From NCBI GenBank assembly GCA_947561395.2, contig OX387186.1, positions 6,809,888-6,873,887 on the forward strand: DNA of 64,000 nucleotides, written 5' to 3'. Positions 9,946-20,755 of the stretch are shown piece by piece (position 1 is the stretch's first letter; every line of letters begins with the position of its first letter). Under the pieces are notes generated by a model. It did no database searches. It saw nothing but the letters and a program-made list of their open reading frames with translations, and was not told the DNA's origin. The DNA is from Buxus sempervirens (taxonomy: Eukaryota > Streptophyta > Magnoliopsida > Buxales > Buxaceae). The translations under genes were made by a program, and so were the position numbers.

Positions 9946-12900
9946 TCAGTGCTCACGACTGCTTGGTGTCATTTCGATTTCAATTGATGGGGAGGCCTGT
10001 GGGTTATCAGTATCAGATGTGCCTACCCATCTTGAAGAGTCCCATTCCTCAACATCTGCCACTGGTGTTGAATCTGGAAACTGACCATGGGACTGTTGGG
10101 ATCGAAATTTCATTATTAGTAAGTTAACAAGGTATAGTAGAAAGGCAACCGTTGAAGTACACCCACTGAGAAGGAACAGTCCCCAGAAGCTATTGAGGGT
10201 TAAGATTTCGCTTTCAAACCTCGTTGAGTTTGAAAACTCAGACAGAGACCACTTCTTTTTTATTCTCTCTAACTCTCCATTCTCTGATAGTGTCAGAATA
10301 GCATCTGAAATGTCGGTTGCTATAGGAGAGCCTCGTGGAAAGACCTGCAAGTATAACATAAGATGTGAATCAGAGCAACTCTTATTTATGAAATGCCTAT
10401 TCATGAATATATAGGTTCTCCCAAACTACTTACAAATCCGAATCCTCCAAATCTGCGGGTCGGTTCTATGGCAGTATATCGTCCACGGTTCTCAGGGCGA
10501 GAGAGGAAGTATTTTTGATAGTTGAGTTCAACGAAGGCAGCTTTGATAGTTCCATTGCTGAATTCCCCTAGGAAGTCATTTTCACTTGTAAAACGCTTTA
10601 TGTTCTTTTCATTGAGGCCAACATCCTGTAAGTATTGTACAACAAATGGCTCGCTATCACAACTAACAAGTGCATTTTCCTTCTTCAGAGATTCGACATC
10701 TGGTTCAAGGCGCTGGAATGTGAGCAGGGACGTGAGACTGGCAGTGTAACTGGAGTTCAGGACCAACACCACGAAGAGCCACACCAGCACGACAACTTTA
10801 GTAAAGTTGCTACGAACATTTTCTCCTGAATAGATGTAAACAAACTGATCAGATCATGGAATTCTTATACATAGGAGGAGTAACTGGTGGATTGTGCTTA
10901 CTGTGTGCAAAAAAAAGAGTGGAGATGGTGAACCACAAGGCAGTAAAAAATTGATTCTTCCTTGGTCCTCTGAACTCTGGATTGGATCCATGTTCCAAAA
11001 ACCATACAATGAACATTGTGTAGATGACCATGGCACCTGTCGCTAGCCACACCTCTGTGGTGAAAGGCTTCACGAACATCCATGCCTTCTGAGATTCTTC
11101 CGACTTCAGCGGGACTAGCAAAGAAAGGCCGGTTTCTGCAAATGGCTGAGTGAATTCTCCATATTTAGCTCGATTGGCTAGGATTGTTACATCGCCGACC
11201 ACGGCATCAAAACTCTTCCATCAACAACAACGCACAAAACGAATTACATAATCTTTAATAAATCAAAGAACAAAGTGGCAAAGAAGAAACCAAAAGAGCC
11301 AAATAATATCACGGAAAATGAAAAACATTCCCAGTCCTGTCATTACAGAGTAAAAACTAAGGCATTTGAAAAGGGCTCTCTCATGGGGATTAGTCATCTT
11401 TTACAAAATGTCCGAATTTCATGTAAGACTTCTCATCAAACTATCATGTTCACAATCGAATTTTCATTCTGGTTCATTTTCTGGAGGTAACCTGAGTTAC
11501 AAGAGAAGCTCAATGATGTCCAGACCAATGTTCTAAAACCCAGACCATGTCTAGAACAGGAGAGGGGGCTGTCTGGTGGTTCAAACAAAGAGAACTGGGA
11601 TGGATCACAAACAGTAGTAAAATCCAAAATATTACAGGTCAATCCAGTTTACACCCCTTTTTACCAGTTTTTAACTGTCTATATTGGTTTTATAATCAAA
11701 GAAGACAAGCATTTGAAATGAACCAGGGAGGAATCAGTTTACACCCCTGAGGCCTTGTTTTAGGCTGTTTATTTGGTTGGTCACCTTCATCCACATGGAC
11801 CATAGACTGAAAAACCAAATCATCCAGAAGAAGCTTAAAAATGTGTGCTTATGAAGCAAGGGAAGATTTGCGAGGCTTAAATTCAGCAGATAGTTATGAA
11901 TCAGTACCTTGCCGTGGACCTGATTGACGAGATCGTCATAGGAGCCATTGAACGGCTTATATTCAAAGAGTAGCGTATAGTTTAAGAGCTTCACAGCAGC
12001 CTCAAAAACATCAATGCAGAAACCTGAAACAGACGGCTTGTTTGGATTCTCAGTTGGCCTCACCTTGACAAAATTCTCAAATAAGGCATTACCCGGAACG
12101 CCAATCTTCATTGGCTTTGTACCAGTAGGCATCCACCATCTTTTTGGGACTCCCTGAAAGTCCCCTGGCCAATCCACGGGACCAGATGAGATGCCCATCT
12201 TCACACCTCGGTTCCCCTGCTCCCTACTCTTGTTCACAAGTAGGCTGTCTGAGAAACCATAATCCGGGAACCAGTAGTTGAGCTCCTTGTAACTCTTTCC
12301 AACAACATTAACAACTCTAAAAACTGGTGAACGTGATAATTCCCCATATTCATATTTGAATTGATATTCACCACTTAAACCAGTGAAATTGCTTGAGAGA
12401 ATTCTTTCCAACAACATTTTTGAGGTTACATTGCCGTTTAAGCTCTTCAATGCCTGTGCTACTGCATAAATGGCATCATGTGCTTTAAGAGCGTGAATTC
12501 CTGGCTCGAACTTATCTTCCTCGGGGTATTCTGATCGAAAAAGTCTCTTGAAGTTGACATTGAATTCTTTGAAGGAAGAGCTATTTTCCGAGAAGTATGT
12601 TTTGATTCCAATAACACCTTTCATGGAGGAGATAACTGATGAGTTCATGGTATCAAGAAGGTTTGTAACCACAGTTGTGGTGATCCATACAGAGTCGCTC
12701 CCCATCATTCCCATGAATTTTGCTTCTTTGAACAAGTGGGCTGCTAATGATAAAGATGACCGAACAATGATAAACACCCTTGATTGTTTGCCCTTCATCT
12801 TCTCAAGCCCCTTACGAACTGCATCTTTTGGATCATTGACAGAAGAAAAGGGCGGGAGAACCATTCTGTACTCGATCTTTGATGAGCCTACTTCTTGGAG

Positions 12901-15900
12901 GGCTCTGAGAGAAGTGTGATCATCCCTGAAGTAGCTCCATAGTCATCATCTTCATAGATCACTATGACCCGTCGCCATCTGTAAGAATGTATGATAGCAG
13001 CTACACATCTCATCTCTACAGATTCATCAGCCATTTGAACCAAAAACGGCCATCGTTCTAAGGTCAACGGCGAGGTAATCCCAGCTGCTGCCAAGGAGAT
13101 TACAGGAACTTGTGCTTGCTTTCCAACTTGGGCAACTAACACTGTTTCCTGCCATGTACCCATGCCAAGAATTACTTGCACTTTCTGATTCTTGGTAAGC
13201 TCATCAGCTGCAATCAAAATCCAGAAATCCCAAACTATTACAACAATTCTCCTTTAATCATTAGATAAAGATTTCTATTTGATAACAGAAAATGACTGAA
13301 AAGAATACTTTTGCTTAAACTGTAAAAGATAGATTACATGACTATAAATAGTCTTTACAAAGATATAACAAGCTAACTAACTCCACGTTCCATTCTAAAA
13401 AACCGCCAGGTCAGCAACCAGGCCTTTAACAAACTAACAACCACTAACTCTGTTTCTTAATACCCCCTGTTTCTCAATTCAACCCCTCAAGATGGAGTGT
13501 AAAAATTAACTACACCCATCTTGCCAAGTAAGAAATTGAACTGAGATGTAGTAAGAGCTTTTGTAAAAATATCATTGAGTTGCTGAGTTGTGGAAACATG
13601 ACAAGTCTTTATGAGGCCATTAAGAATCTTCTCCCGAACTAAATGACAATCTAACTCGATGTGTTTAGTTCTCTCACGAAAAACTGGATTAGCAGCTATA
13701 TGAAGGGCTGCTTTGTTATCACAAAATAACCACGTTGCTTGAGGATGAGAGATCTTGAGATCTTGAAGAAGATATACAAGCCATTGTATTTCACAAGAAG
13801 TGGTAGCCATAGATCTATACTCCGCTTCTGCAGATGATCTGGAAACAATGGACTGTTTCTTAGATCTCCAAGATATAAGTGATGAGCCCAAGAATACACA
13901 GTAAGCAGTGATAGATTTTCGTGTGTCTGGACAAGAAGCCCAATCCGAGTCACAATATGCGTTCAACTGAATAGATGATGTAGAGGAGAATGATAAACCT
14001 TGTTCGGGAGTGCCTTTGATGTATCTAAGAACTTTATATGCTGCAGCTAAGTGAGGTTCCCAAGGTTGATGCATAAACTGACTTAAGATTTGAACTGAAT
14101 AAGATATATCTGGCCTAGTAATGGTGAGATATAATAGACGTCCCACCAGTCTTCTATATTGAGAAGGGTCTATGAGAGGAGAACCAGAATCTTTAGAGAG
14201 CTTCAAATTTTGGTCAATTGGAATCTTGGTAGGTCTTGTACCTAGCAAACCGGCATCCTCTGTCCAAAGCATATTTTCTTTGGCATAACTGAATACCTTT
14301 GTTAGTTCTTGAAACTTCTAAACCCCAGAAATATCTTAGACATCCCAAATCCTTTATCTTGAATTGACTATTCAAAAATGACTTAAGCTCATCAATAGTT
14401 TTAAGATTATCACCAGCAACTATTATGTCATCCACATAGACAAGAAGTGCGATAAAAGATTTTCCATCTGATTTGGTGAACAAACTATAATCAGCTTTAG
14501 ATTGTTCAAAACCAAATTGAAGTAAAGTTGTGGAGAATTTAGAAAACCACTGCCTTGAAGCTTGCTTTAAACCTTATAAACTTTTGATCAACTTGCAGAC
14601 TTTATGTTTCTCTTCTATGGCAAAACCAGGTGGGACCTTCATGTACACTTCTTCATTGAGGTCACCATGAAGGAATGCATTGTTTACATCAAGTTGAAAC
14701 AAACTCCAATCCTTGATTGCTGCTATGGCTAATAAACTTCTGATTGTAACAATTTTAGCCACAGGGGAGGTCTCTTGATAATCTAAACCCTCTTTCTGAG
14801 TAAATCCCTTAGCAACTAATCTGGCTTTATGCCTTTCCAAGTTTCCATCAGATTTGTATTTGATTTTATACACCCACTTACATCCTATAGCCTCTTTATC
14901 AGGAGGAAGATCAGTGAGAACCCAATTTTTATTTTCCTCTAGAGCAACTATTTCAGCATTCATAGCCTCAAGCCAATGAGCAGATTTTATAGCATGACTA
15001 AATGAAGTGGGTTCAGATTGATAAGAGAGAGAAGAAGTGAATGCCAAATATGAAGAAGATAATCTGTGATATGATAAAACAGAAAATAAACAGTGAGGAT
15101 TACCTGTTATGCAGTTATCTTGTAACATAGAAGAAGATTGAGATGAATGAGAAGAAGATGGATGTTGACAATGATAACCCTGTAAGTACCCAGGTTGTTT
15201 TCGAATTCTACTTGATTTTCGAATGGGAATAATGGGGTTGTGAATAGGACTTGAAAAATCTGATACATGATGAGATTCATTTTGAGTAGAAGGGTCTGAA
15301 ATAGGTGGTGTGGATATCTCAGAAATGGGAGTAGAAAAAGAAAATTCTGTAATTGGCTGAGGAAGATTTAGCGAAGAATCTTCTAGGTTAGGAACCTTGT
15401 GCTCTGATACCATAACAGAAAATGACTGAAAAAAATACTTTTGCTTAAACTGTAAAAGAGAGATTACATGACTATAAATAGTCTTTACAAAGATATAACA
15501 AGCTAACTAAATCCGCGTTCCATTCTAACAAACTGCCAGGTCAGCAACTAGACCTTTAACAAACTAAAAACCACTAACTCTGTTTCTTCATACACCCCCT
15601 GTTTCTCAATAGGTCCACACCAAATCAAAAGGACTAACGAGAACAAACTTACCAGCAGAAGCAGCTTGAAGAGGATTCTCGTTGGAGTCACGTACATGGA
15701 GGACTAGTTTGTATTTGTTATCCGAACTGTTGTTAATATTTCCAATTGCAATCTCCATTGCTGCCTTGTTTTCTCTGCCAACACGTGAATCAACATCTAA
15801 GATGGCACCTATATTTACTGCTTTGTTATCAGAAGTATCTTCTACTGCTGCAATCAATCCATGAGAAAGTAGAGTGAAGGAGATGAAAGCAAAGATGCAA

Positions 15901-15998
15901 TAGAATTGAGTAGTAATAACAGCAAAGATTGAAAGACCCATTTTGGCTAAAATAAAACTAGAAATTGATAAATTCATAGAGAAAAGATCTGAAGCCAT
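9946..15998 (-). CDS. Glutamate receptor 2-like channel, five exons, one-base frameshift
   Basis: Exons (minus): 15653-15998, 11908-13207, 10902-11214, 10434-10825, 9946-10344, all with GT-AG signals. Exon 1 has a hydrophobic signal segment and [17 protein letters not shown], the start of the GLR2-type amino-terminal domain. Exon 2 completes that domain and S1 ([20 protein letters not shown]). Exon 3 holds M1 and the pore. Exon 4 holds the M3 gate motif [17 protein letters not shown]. Exon 5 holds M4 ([20 protein letters not shown]) and an acidic tail. Splicing gives about 916 codons, normal for the family, only if one base is restored near 12900, where LLSE should run into ALQEVGSSK; as read the frame hits a stop. 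Exon lengths confirm the single missing base. It could be a recent pseudogene or a sequencing error. Copia-2 occupies intron 1. Confidence 0.85.
13283..13476 (-). repeat. Copia-2 3' LTR
   Basis: Pairs with 15413-15608; the two differ at several positions and by two bases in length. On the minus strand it starts TGAGAAACAG, next to a GGGG-containing purine tract. Confidence 0.85.
13487..15412 (-). pseudogene. Copia-2 reverse transcriptase and RNase H
   Basis: Reverse transcriptase blocks are visible: [34 protein letters not shown], and the catalytic YVDD in [13 protein letters not shown]. RNase H follows ([30 protein letters not shown]). The frame is broken by a stop at the Tyr of the usual SLYGLKQA motif (about 14576), a frameshift near 14270, and a missing Phe codon in YQETSPVAK. 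The first ORF opens within the primer site. Remnant, not functional. Confidence 0.85.
15413..15608 (-). repeat. Copia-2 5' LTR
   Basis: Abuts the primer site at 15401-15412. Nearly the same sequence as the 3' LTR. Confidence 0.85.
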
Positions 15999-16690
15999 TT
16001 AAAAGACAGGTACGCCATGTAAAGTCAAATAAATTGAAAATGCTATCCCGAGTGATGGACTTGGTTCACGATTGATTAGTATTTTGAGTGGACTTGGTTT
16101 ATTATCATTCAGAGGTTCACGATTAATAGTAGCGAGCTTGCGTGTGCTCAAGATTTGGATCATTCTTTGACTCTGATCTTTCTTGAGTGGAAATTTAAGG
16201 ATTTTGACTCTTACCAATCCTGGATTCAAATTACCGCATATTCAAGCTTCCAATCCAGGATTCAAATTACCTAACCATCTATTCATCTAGAAATGCCAAA
16301 ATCTTGATCAATCAAACTTATGTAATGGCGTCAAGCAGAAAAGTCGCCAAATTTCATTTTCAGAAATATCCGTCCAAGCACAGCAGTTACTCCGAATATC
16401 TCCTTAGGGAACCAATTGAACGATTAAAAGTCCACATATTTGGAGCAATGTTACATTATTTAGAAACAAGAAAACTTGATCCAATATTCCGATTAACCTG
16501 TTATAACTAGTTCATCATCGGTCATCTGAGGAACCAGCCGCTTACAACTCCTGTCAAGATTCATGAGTGATGTAGCCACGTTGGTATATGTAAAATACCA
16601 GCAAACACTGATGCAGGGGGATGAGTAAAAGTTATATTTGATTTGATATTTGCATGTTTAATGGTATACATCATAAATGTAAGAACAAAG
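15999..16690. other. Upstream region of the second GLR gene, no other gene seen
   Basis: Lies 5' of the GLR start codon on the minus strand, so it should hold its promoter and 5' UTR. I could not pick out a convincing TATA box or other element. Confidence 0.4.
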
Positions 16691-16699
16691 CTAGTCATT

Positions 16700-16925
16700 A
16701 GTCATTTGTCTTCTTCAAAGGAATGACCCAATTTTCCTGGAGGTTGAATAGACTGCTTATTGAACTCAAACAATTGTGTGCCATTTTTCAAGAGGTTAGC
16801 TTCAGAGACATTGTTACAGAGAGAGCAATTTGGCAGCTGACTCATTTGCTAACTTTGCCTTGGACCGATTCACCCGTGAATTTGGTTACCTTCTCCACCT
16901 TCTTGTCTTAATCTTGTATTAGGAA
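16700..16925 (+). pseudogene. LINE-type RNase H remnant
   Basis: In shifting frames the segment reads WRLNRLLIELKQLCAIFQEV and then CYRESNLAADSFANFALDRF, which resembles the C-terminal end of the RNase H domain of plant non-LTR retrotransposons (family form YREANxxADxLA). At least one frameshift separates the two parts. No reverse transcriptase is present nearby. A short relic. Confidence 0.5.
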
Positions 16926-16989
16926 ATGACACTTGTGGTGTATCATTTCCTAGACTCTTCCATTTAATATATTCTATGTTTTCCACCCA

Positions 16990-17814
16990 AAAATAAAAAA
17001 TAAAAAAAATTTACATGTAATAACAAATAAATATTGAATTAGTAAGAGTCTGTTTGGTATAAATTTCCAAATCTACTTTTTAATTTTCAAAGTAGAAAAA
17101 AAAAGAATAAAAATTGTGATGGCATAGAAACATAGATTTAGTTAGCTTATGCAAAATTTGGAATAGTCCTACATTTCAATAAAGATTCAACCTAGTGAAA
17201 AGATTATAAAATACAAATAGACTAAAAGAACAAATTCTAAGGACGTTTTAATTAAACATACATGGAGGAAAGTTTATCGTCATGTCAAGTCATGGTAATG
17301 AATTTAATGAGTTTATTATACATTAGAATGAGAAATTAAATTGTTATATCTATGCTCCTATATCCACCATTTCAATGCATCATCATCCATTTCATCTGTT
17401 AAAGAGGTTTGATCTAGATGGTGATGAAGAACATTATATGTCAAATATATCTCAACCATGTCATTTTTATGATACAGCAAAAAATTTTTAAATTTTTATT
17501 TCTCTCTCTCTCTCTCTCTCTCTGTTTTTTTTTTTGAGTAGTTATGTTATTTAAGTTTGCACTGTTGTTTGGGTTAGCTCAGGTGGGCTGTGGACGGGTC
17601 AAGCTTAGATTTGAAGGTATATTAAAAGGATAAATGATGTGATATGCTCTATTAAAGGCTAATTGATGCGATACAGAAATTATATTTTTCCATGTGAAAA
17701 ATGCTACATATTGATGCTTGATGCTATTTTATTATAAAATGCGTTATGTTGTTTTTTTAATTTTTACTTTTTACTTAATTTCTTGGTTTTTATTCTAATT
17801 TTTTTTGGGTGCAG
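16990..17814. other. AT-rich intergenic sequence, no gene seen
   Basis: Low-complexity, with a CT dinucleotide run near 17503-17523 and T runs. No supported reading frame. Confidence 0.5.
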
Positions 17815-17911
17815 GTTATTCACATTTTTTTAGAGGTTCAAAAACATGATGAGCTCGCAAAGATATTGCAAAAATTACTTCCAAGTGCAAGAGCTTATCA
17901 GTTATACAAGG
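17815..17911 (+). other. Exon-like segment, family not recognised
   Basis: GCAG| acceptor, 97 open bases (IFLEVQKHDELAKILQKLLP then SARAYQLYK), and G|GTGAGT donor. Splice signals and codon structure look like a real exon, but neighbours do not extend it. Possibly a displaced gene fragment. Confidence 0.4.
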
Positions 17912-18675
17912 GTGAGTTCCAAGGTCGATCATTTTTCTCAGGAACATAGTGTTTAAGAGTAAATCCATGGAATAGAAAGTGCTAAAAGTAATTAATTTGA
18001 CATAAGAGAAGAATAGTTTGAACCGAAACAATTAACTAACAAATACTAAAAATCCAAGAAAAATAAACTAATTAAAACCTAACTCTAAGAACTAAAGTAA
18101 CTAAGATGAATTAAAAGGTTATATGTGCAATGGGGATGGATTGCATGCAAACATAGGGGATATGCATGAAAAAGTAAATCAGATCATGGTACCTAATATG
18201 CATGAAGGAAATTCTACCACATCTAAGAAGAATTAAAGAAATAAAGAAAATAAGAATGTCAAAGCACCTCACCTGCATTGAGCACAAAAGTAAATATTTT
18301 TAGCCATGCAGGGTATCAATACATATAGAAAATGGTTAAATTTTTCTTAATATTATTTTGTTTAAAATTTTCGCACATAATTTCCATGCCACATGTCGTT
18401 GTTTATAATATTTTTACATGCAAATCCAAGTCCATATATGGATCAGATCCGGTATAGACATTATTAATTATATAAATCATTTAAAAATTATAAAAAAAAA
18501 GTCCATAATTTCATCTTAAATTATAGATTCGACTTATGGTACTCAAGCTTGTTAAATCATGGAGGCGTCCCTTTTGGGTCAAAATTTCTTCACTCTACTT
18601 TTTTTTATTTTTTATTTTGCCTATTTAGTTATAACCTGTGTGCTTTAATTTTTTTTAAACTCCGTAACCTTGCAG

Positions 18676-18744
18676 ATTGGAGTTTTAATGAAATCTACTA
18701 ATTACACTTTGAGCTATTTAGAGCAATGGATGGCGCCTAAAAGG
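18676..18744 (+). other. Second exon-like segment, family not recognised
   Basis: TTGCAG| acceptor, 69 open bases (MKSTNYTLSYLEQWMAPKR), AGG|GTGAGT donor. It does not join in frame to 17815-17911 and does not resemble a bZIP amino terminus. The 730 bases between the two segments are AT-rich without a gene. Confidence 0.4.
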
Positions 18745-19829
18745 GTGAGTTTCTTCAATTTGAGACGGTTACGGCTTCTTTTATTTCCATCAAGAGCCGA
18801 AGTGCTACCTGAACCTCTGGGTCTTGTTCTTATTTTCTCCTCCTGGAACTTTCCTCTAGTCGGTGAAGCGCAGCGCTCATCGGAGATCGGCGAGCGACTC
18901 AATTGCTTTCCTTGAAGCTCCTGTTATGGAAGAATGTCAAAGCACCTCACCTGCATTGAGGCCTGGAAGCAATGAATTCGACCGGTTGGACGACGAGCAG
19001 CTCATGTCGATGTTGTCCAACGACATTTCGGCCAACGTACCTGCCACGGTGTCCTCATCTAATCCATCCACCCCTTCAGATCACAATAGTATCAATGATG
19101 ACAAGTGTCACGCCCTGAAACCACACATCGTGTATAACTATACACACGTGGGTCCGGACATAACCTTGCTCGTAAGCGAATACAACCTATAAATTAATTT
19201 CGTCTCGAAACATGAAATTCTTATTAATAAACTTAATTATCAGAGTCATAGCGGAATCTAAAAACAATTTTGATAAAAGGCCAAACCACATAGCTATTAC
19301 ATGAAACCAAACATAACACCAAAAAGTTCAAATCCTAAATAGTACATGTTCATAAGATTCACTAAACATCATAAATTCAATAACTTCTCATTTCTTCTCG
19401 TCTCCACGATTACGATAGTTTCCTGTAAAATAGTAAGGGGTGAGTTTACATGAACTCAGTAAGTGGAGTTAATGCACTCCATATGATTACATGCTGAATT
19501 TCCACTTTACTTAATATAAATACAATCAATATTATATATATCTAATAAACTGTACTCATGCATGTGTTCCCTAAATTCATTTATAGTCAATATATATATA
19601 TATAGCATATACATAAATCTCAAATACAAGGGATCATGCTCTCTATCAAATCAACTATTAATTTAACAATTAACATCAAAAGAATTTAACAGAATATATT
19701 AAGAATGAAATTCACCATGAAATTTAACCATTTACCTAATAACCAATAATAACAATAACAATAGACAAAAATAAAGATTTAAATGATTTATTGAACTAAC
19801 CCCACAATAAGATCAGAATGCTAGATCTC

Positions 19830-20350
19830 AACATCCCAAGAGACCATTCGGTCACTGGGTACTCTGACTAGTAATTTACACTAGGAGTATCACATAGCCA
19901 CATTTCCCAGTAGACCCGAAGTCACACCGGGTACTCATACCAGCACCATAAGCCAGGAGTACTCATCAATATTTATATCCCAGTAGGCGTCCCTCACTGG
20001 GTACTCAACTAGGTAACGCCCTAGGAGTACAATCCTCCCATCGGTAATCCTTGCGGGTACTTAACTAGTATGTGGCAAATACTAGAAGTACATCAAATGC
20101 CATCCCACAAGTTTTCCCAATTGGGTACTGAACTAGTATCTCAACTAGCAGTACAATCATCATAAATCTCCCAACGTTTATTCACGGTGGGTACTGTACT
20201 AGTGTTTTAACTAGCAGTACAAACTCATCATAAATCTCCCAACGTTTATTCACGGTGGGTACTGAACTAGTGTGCTAACTAGCAGTACAAATTCATCCCA
20301 GCAATACTCTTACTGGGTACTGAACTAGCAGTTTCTACTACTAGCAGTAC
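19830..20350. repeat. Degenerate GGGTACT-ACTAG-AGTAC repeats in solo LTR A
   Basis: Roughly ten diverged units, each about 45-65 bases, with a GGGTACT..AACTAG..AGTAC core; two adjacent units near 20160-20280 are almost the same. Confidence 0.75.
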
Positions 20351-20560
20351 ACTCATCTCAAGAAATATATTTCAAAATAAAATATCATATAGTTCTCGAC
20401 ACAGTCTTTCCATGTCATTCCTCAATCTCACGGAAATCTCATAATAACTCATAACACACGACACACACGGATGAATGAAAAGTTGCACATGAATCAAAAG
20501 TAAAATAATTAGAAATCAGGTTCCATCAAAAGTTGCTGAAGAGATTAAAGTAAAGTCAAG

Positions 20561-20755
20561 CTTCGAAAGCAACAATCCTACTTTATAAGAATATTTACAA
20601 ATGAGTTTCTCTCCAAAAGAATACTCTTCGAAAGCAACAATTCTACTTTATAAGAATATTTACGAATGAGTTCTCTCCAAAAGAATACTCTTCGAAAGCA
20701 ACAATTATACTTTATAAGAATATTTACGAATAAGTTCTCTCCAAAAGAATACTCT
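20561..20755. repeat. Three 64-65 bp tandem repeats in solo LTR A
   Basis: Units begin at 20561, 20626 and 20690 with CTTCGAAAGCAACAAT and differ by few substitutions. Confidence 0.9.

Larger units (their letters stand above)
13283..15608 (-). mobile_element. Copia-2: internally deleted Copia element in GLR intron 1
   Basis: Two about 195-base LTRs (13283-13476 and 15413-15608), a Met-tRNA primer site TGGTATCAGAGC (15401-15412) and a purine tract next to the 3' LTR. The interior is only about 1.9 kb: the primer site runs straight into the variable linker that normally follows integrase, so gag, protease and integrase are missing. No clear target duplication (ATTTG against ATAGG). It shares the host gene's orientation and lies wholly inside the intron. 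Confidence 0.88.

Noticed and set aside
13278-15613. ATTTG/ATAGG as the Copia-2 target duplication
   Set aside because: Two of five bases differ, so I do not claim it.
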